A program made the position numbers and the translations under genes. A stretch of DNA of 64,000 nucleotides from Lycocorax pyrrhopterus obiensis (taxonomy: Eukaryota > Chordata > Aves > Passeriformes > Paradisaeidae), in NCBI GenBank assembly GCA_014706295.1, contig JACSVZ010000004.1:8218465-8282464 (forward strand). The letters run 5' to 3'. Every line of letters starts with the position of its first letter. The first letter of the stretch is position 1. A model generated the notes under the pieces. That model made no database searches. It saw only the letters and a list, made by a program, of their open reading frames with translations, and was not told the DNA's origin. Positions 61,533 through 64,000 of this stretch are shown one piece after another.

Positions 61533-64000
61533 CTGGCACACACACAGATAAACTGAATTTCAAACGGCTGCAGCAGGGGGGGTTTACAGTTCCCAATGGG
61601 CAAGAGCAGGTTTTCTTACTGTCAACGTGGCGAAAGCTGTGCTGCGGCTGGAACAGAATCTCACTGTGTGATCCAGAGCTGCAGCAAAACCCCTGCAGGG
61701 CACAAAACCTGGAGGGAGCAGGCAAGGAGAGACCAAAGAGCAGGGAGAGTGAGGGAGGCAAAGACCCCGTGAACATTATTGGCTGGTATTGTTTGAAAGG
61801 AAAGACAGGAGCTGTAAAACAGTAAGGTTCATGGTGAGCCTCAGCCCCCTGAAAGCCTCGGGGCAGAACTGGGTGACAGATGCTGTGTGCGGATGGGAAA
61901 AGTCATCAGCCACCCTCAGTTATCCCTTCGATGGACTAGGGAACCAAAAGACATGGGATTTTTGGATTACACAAGCCTGGCCTGCATGCTTGGAGCTCCC
62001 TTTCCCAAAACAGAGCAAACTAAACCACACTTAACCTGAAGTTACAGTTTACTGCAGCTGGGCTGGACACCATGTGTCTGCACACACAGAAATTTATCTT
62101 TTTTCTCCGCCCACAAAACAGCATCACAAGATCAGGATGCCTATTACAGGATCAACTAGACACCATAACACCCAAGCCTTTATGAAGAGGGTTGCATTCC
62201 TGGGGATACCTGTGCCATGGGACTTTTCTCCACCATCCAGGTGTTGTCACAGCACTGCCACCACTAGAAGCCACAAGAGGGGGTGCAATACCTCTTGTCA
62301 GCTCAGCCAGGCCAAAGCCTCCCTGCAAGCACCAACCTCTCGCTGTGGCCTCCCTCCCCCCGAAAGGGCTCCCATGGCTCCTGAACTGTAATTACAGAGA
62401 AGGATTAAAAATGTGTGGTCTTGTATTGCTGAACCTGAGCACCTGCTCAGCCCCAGAATGCTTGAGACTGATAATATTTTAACTACCAGCACGGAGATAG
62501 AACCAGGGCCACTGCTACCCTCCGACAGGGAGTAGGGGTGAGATTGAGCTTGTGTATTAAAATTCAGGGAAAGACAAAATCTGTTTTATAGAAAGATCAA
62601 GAGACATTTCCCCAAGAAGCCTGGGGCAGAGCCAGGATGAGACCCACCTTTCCGAAGGCCTGGACCCGTGCCAGCTCTCCAGGCAGTGCTCCCCAGGGAG
62701 GAGAAGGACAGTTTTGATGCTTGGAAGGAGATGTGTGGCTGTGGAAGTCAGCTGTGCTGCTCAGTGCCAAGACACACACGGCAAGAACATCTCCTCACAC
62801 TTGTTTTCATGCCATTGTAACAGTTTGTTATTTTTCAGGGGAGGATGGGCTGAGGGTGGGACAAAGAAAACATGACTTCTTTCTCCCCCTTTTTTCCTAA
62901 TCTTCATTCCAAAGGCTTCCACTCTGCTCTGAGGCATCTTTTCGCAGCAAACAAAGAAAACAAAAATCCCTTCGTAACCTTGCCAATTAATACAGTCAAA
63001 CCCAAAAGCATAAAGGATGTGGAACATCTCCCTCTTCCCCAGGCTCCTGGTTTCTCTGACCTGTCAGATTGTTACCTGCCACTGCCATGTCACAGCCAAC
63101 CTGTGAGGGTCAGTCCTGAGGTACAGCATCCCTGTGGTGCTTTTAGCTGGGAAAAGAGACAGGAGGAGACAAAATATTCCCAGCAGTGCCTGCAAGAAAA
63201 ATTATGCAGTCCCAAGCAGAGGTACCTTATCAGGTCACATCCTCTCAATCAACATCCAGTCAGTGCTCCTGACCCAAGATTGACTGGTCCCACAAAAATA
63301 CCAAAGGCGTTCACTACCTGAGTATCATCCTCTTTTAATAAAACCTGATCTTGCTTTGGAAACTTGGGTGTTTCCAGCTCTGAGCTTGACAGACATTTGA
63401 AGCCAGGCGCTTTCTGGACGAGCCATAGGGAAATGCCTTTATCAGCAGCAAGGAAACCCCATGGGCAGTGTTTCCCAGTCACCAGGGCATGCGTTCACTC
63501 GGCTGCCACACAGCACCTGCTTCCTCCAAGTCTTTCAGTGAAACATTTCCTGCATGTTTTGGAAAAAACTTGGAACTTTTTTAAATTCATCATCTCCTCA
63601 TCACCCACATCTTTTTCCAGCCAAGTCCACGCTCGTGTGCTGCAATCAGCAGCTGAGAGTGAGTGCATCCTTCTTCCCAGCTGGAAGCGGGAGATGCCGC
63701 AGTGGGGAAGGCAGCGAGCGCTCCCGATTTAGGCAACTTCAGCTAAAAGCTGTTTCAAAGGAAGGATCAAAGGGAAGGAAGGGGGATTAATCTTTTGGGT
63801 TTTTTTCCTTTTTTCTCCATGCTTAAAAAATTTCTGATTGGAAATTATCTTGCAGTGGGATAAGAGGGAAGCACTGGCTGCTTTCAGCTGGGAAAAACAT
63901 TGATGTTTTCAAACTGCACCACATTTCCAAGCAGCTCTTCTTGTTCCTCTCTTGAATTGTCCCAAATCCCCTTGAGCTGCAGGGCAAGCAGCACATTTGG
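61533..64000 (-). other. HAO1 intron 1, partial
   Basis: This stretch lies upstream of exon 2 in the transcript. I searched the minus strand for exon 1 (the family motif Y-D-Y-Y-R-S-G near residue 24 to 30) and did not find it, so the intron should continue past the end of the window. I see no repeat family that I can name here. Near 62259 there is a weak CTCF-like CCACTAGAAG. Confidence 0.7.

Overview
The window is nuclear DNA from a bird. The evidence is several degraded CR1 retroposon 3' ends (for example near 33240, 40050 and 54020) carrying the avian CR1 tail, with the 'CATTCTATGATTC' ending preserved at 40050, together with a vertebrate multi-exon gene with GT-AG introns and generally sparse repeats. 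I cannot tell the species or order from the sequence.

The only protein-coding gene I can support is HAO1 (hydroxyacid oxidase 1, peroxisomal glycolate oxidase), on the minus strand. I placed seven exons, corresponding to exons 2 to 8 of the mammalian gene: 61381-61532, 54445-54700, 51364-51539, 50791-50882, 48096-48254, 47751-47820 and 47317-47387 (stop). All introns are GT-AG and every phase joins in frame. Together they encode residues 46 to 370 of a protein that, with a standard 137-nt coding part of exon 1, would have the usual 370 residues. Exon 1, the start codon and the promoter are not visible and should lie beyond position 64000. The FMN and substrate residues I can place (W110, Y132, D160, R167, K236, H260, R263) are present, and the protein ends in SKI, a peroxisomal targeting signal.

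Layout: 1 to about 46870 is intergenic DNA downstream of HAO1. In mammals this side of HAO1 faces the long gene-poor interval that ends at BMP2; the same synteny here is inference. It holds CR1 and MIR-like fragments, microsatellites, an orphan CpG-island-like patch near 35320-35660 with a CTCF-like motif next to it, several sharp inverted repeats, and one AT-rich palindromic stretch that looks like a possible regulatory element. From 46870 to 61532 is the HAO1 body and 61533-64000 is part of intron 1.

I found no tRNA, rRNA, CRISPR array, provirus or second gene, and I do not see a clearly new biological system. The observations most worth checking are a perfect 27-bp palindrome (31087-31113), a long inverted repeat in HAO1 intron 5 (50267-50378), a stem-loop just upstream of the exon 7 acceptor (47851-47890), and the divergent last exon that still keeps its peroxisomal signal.
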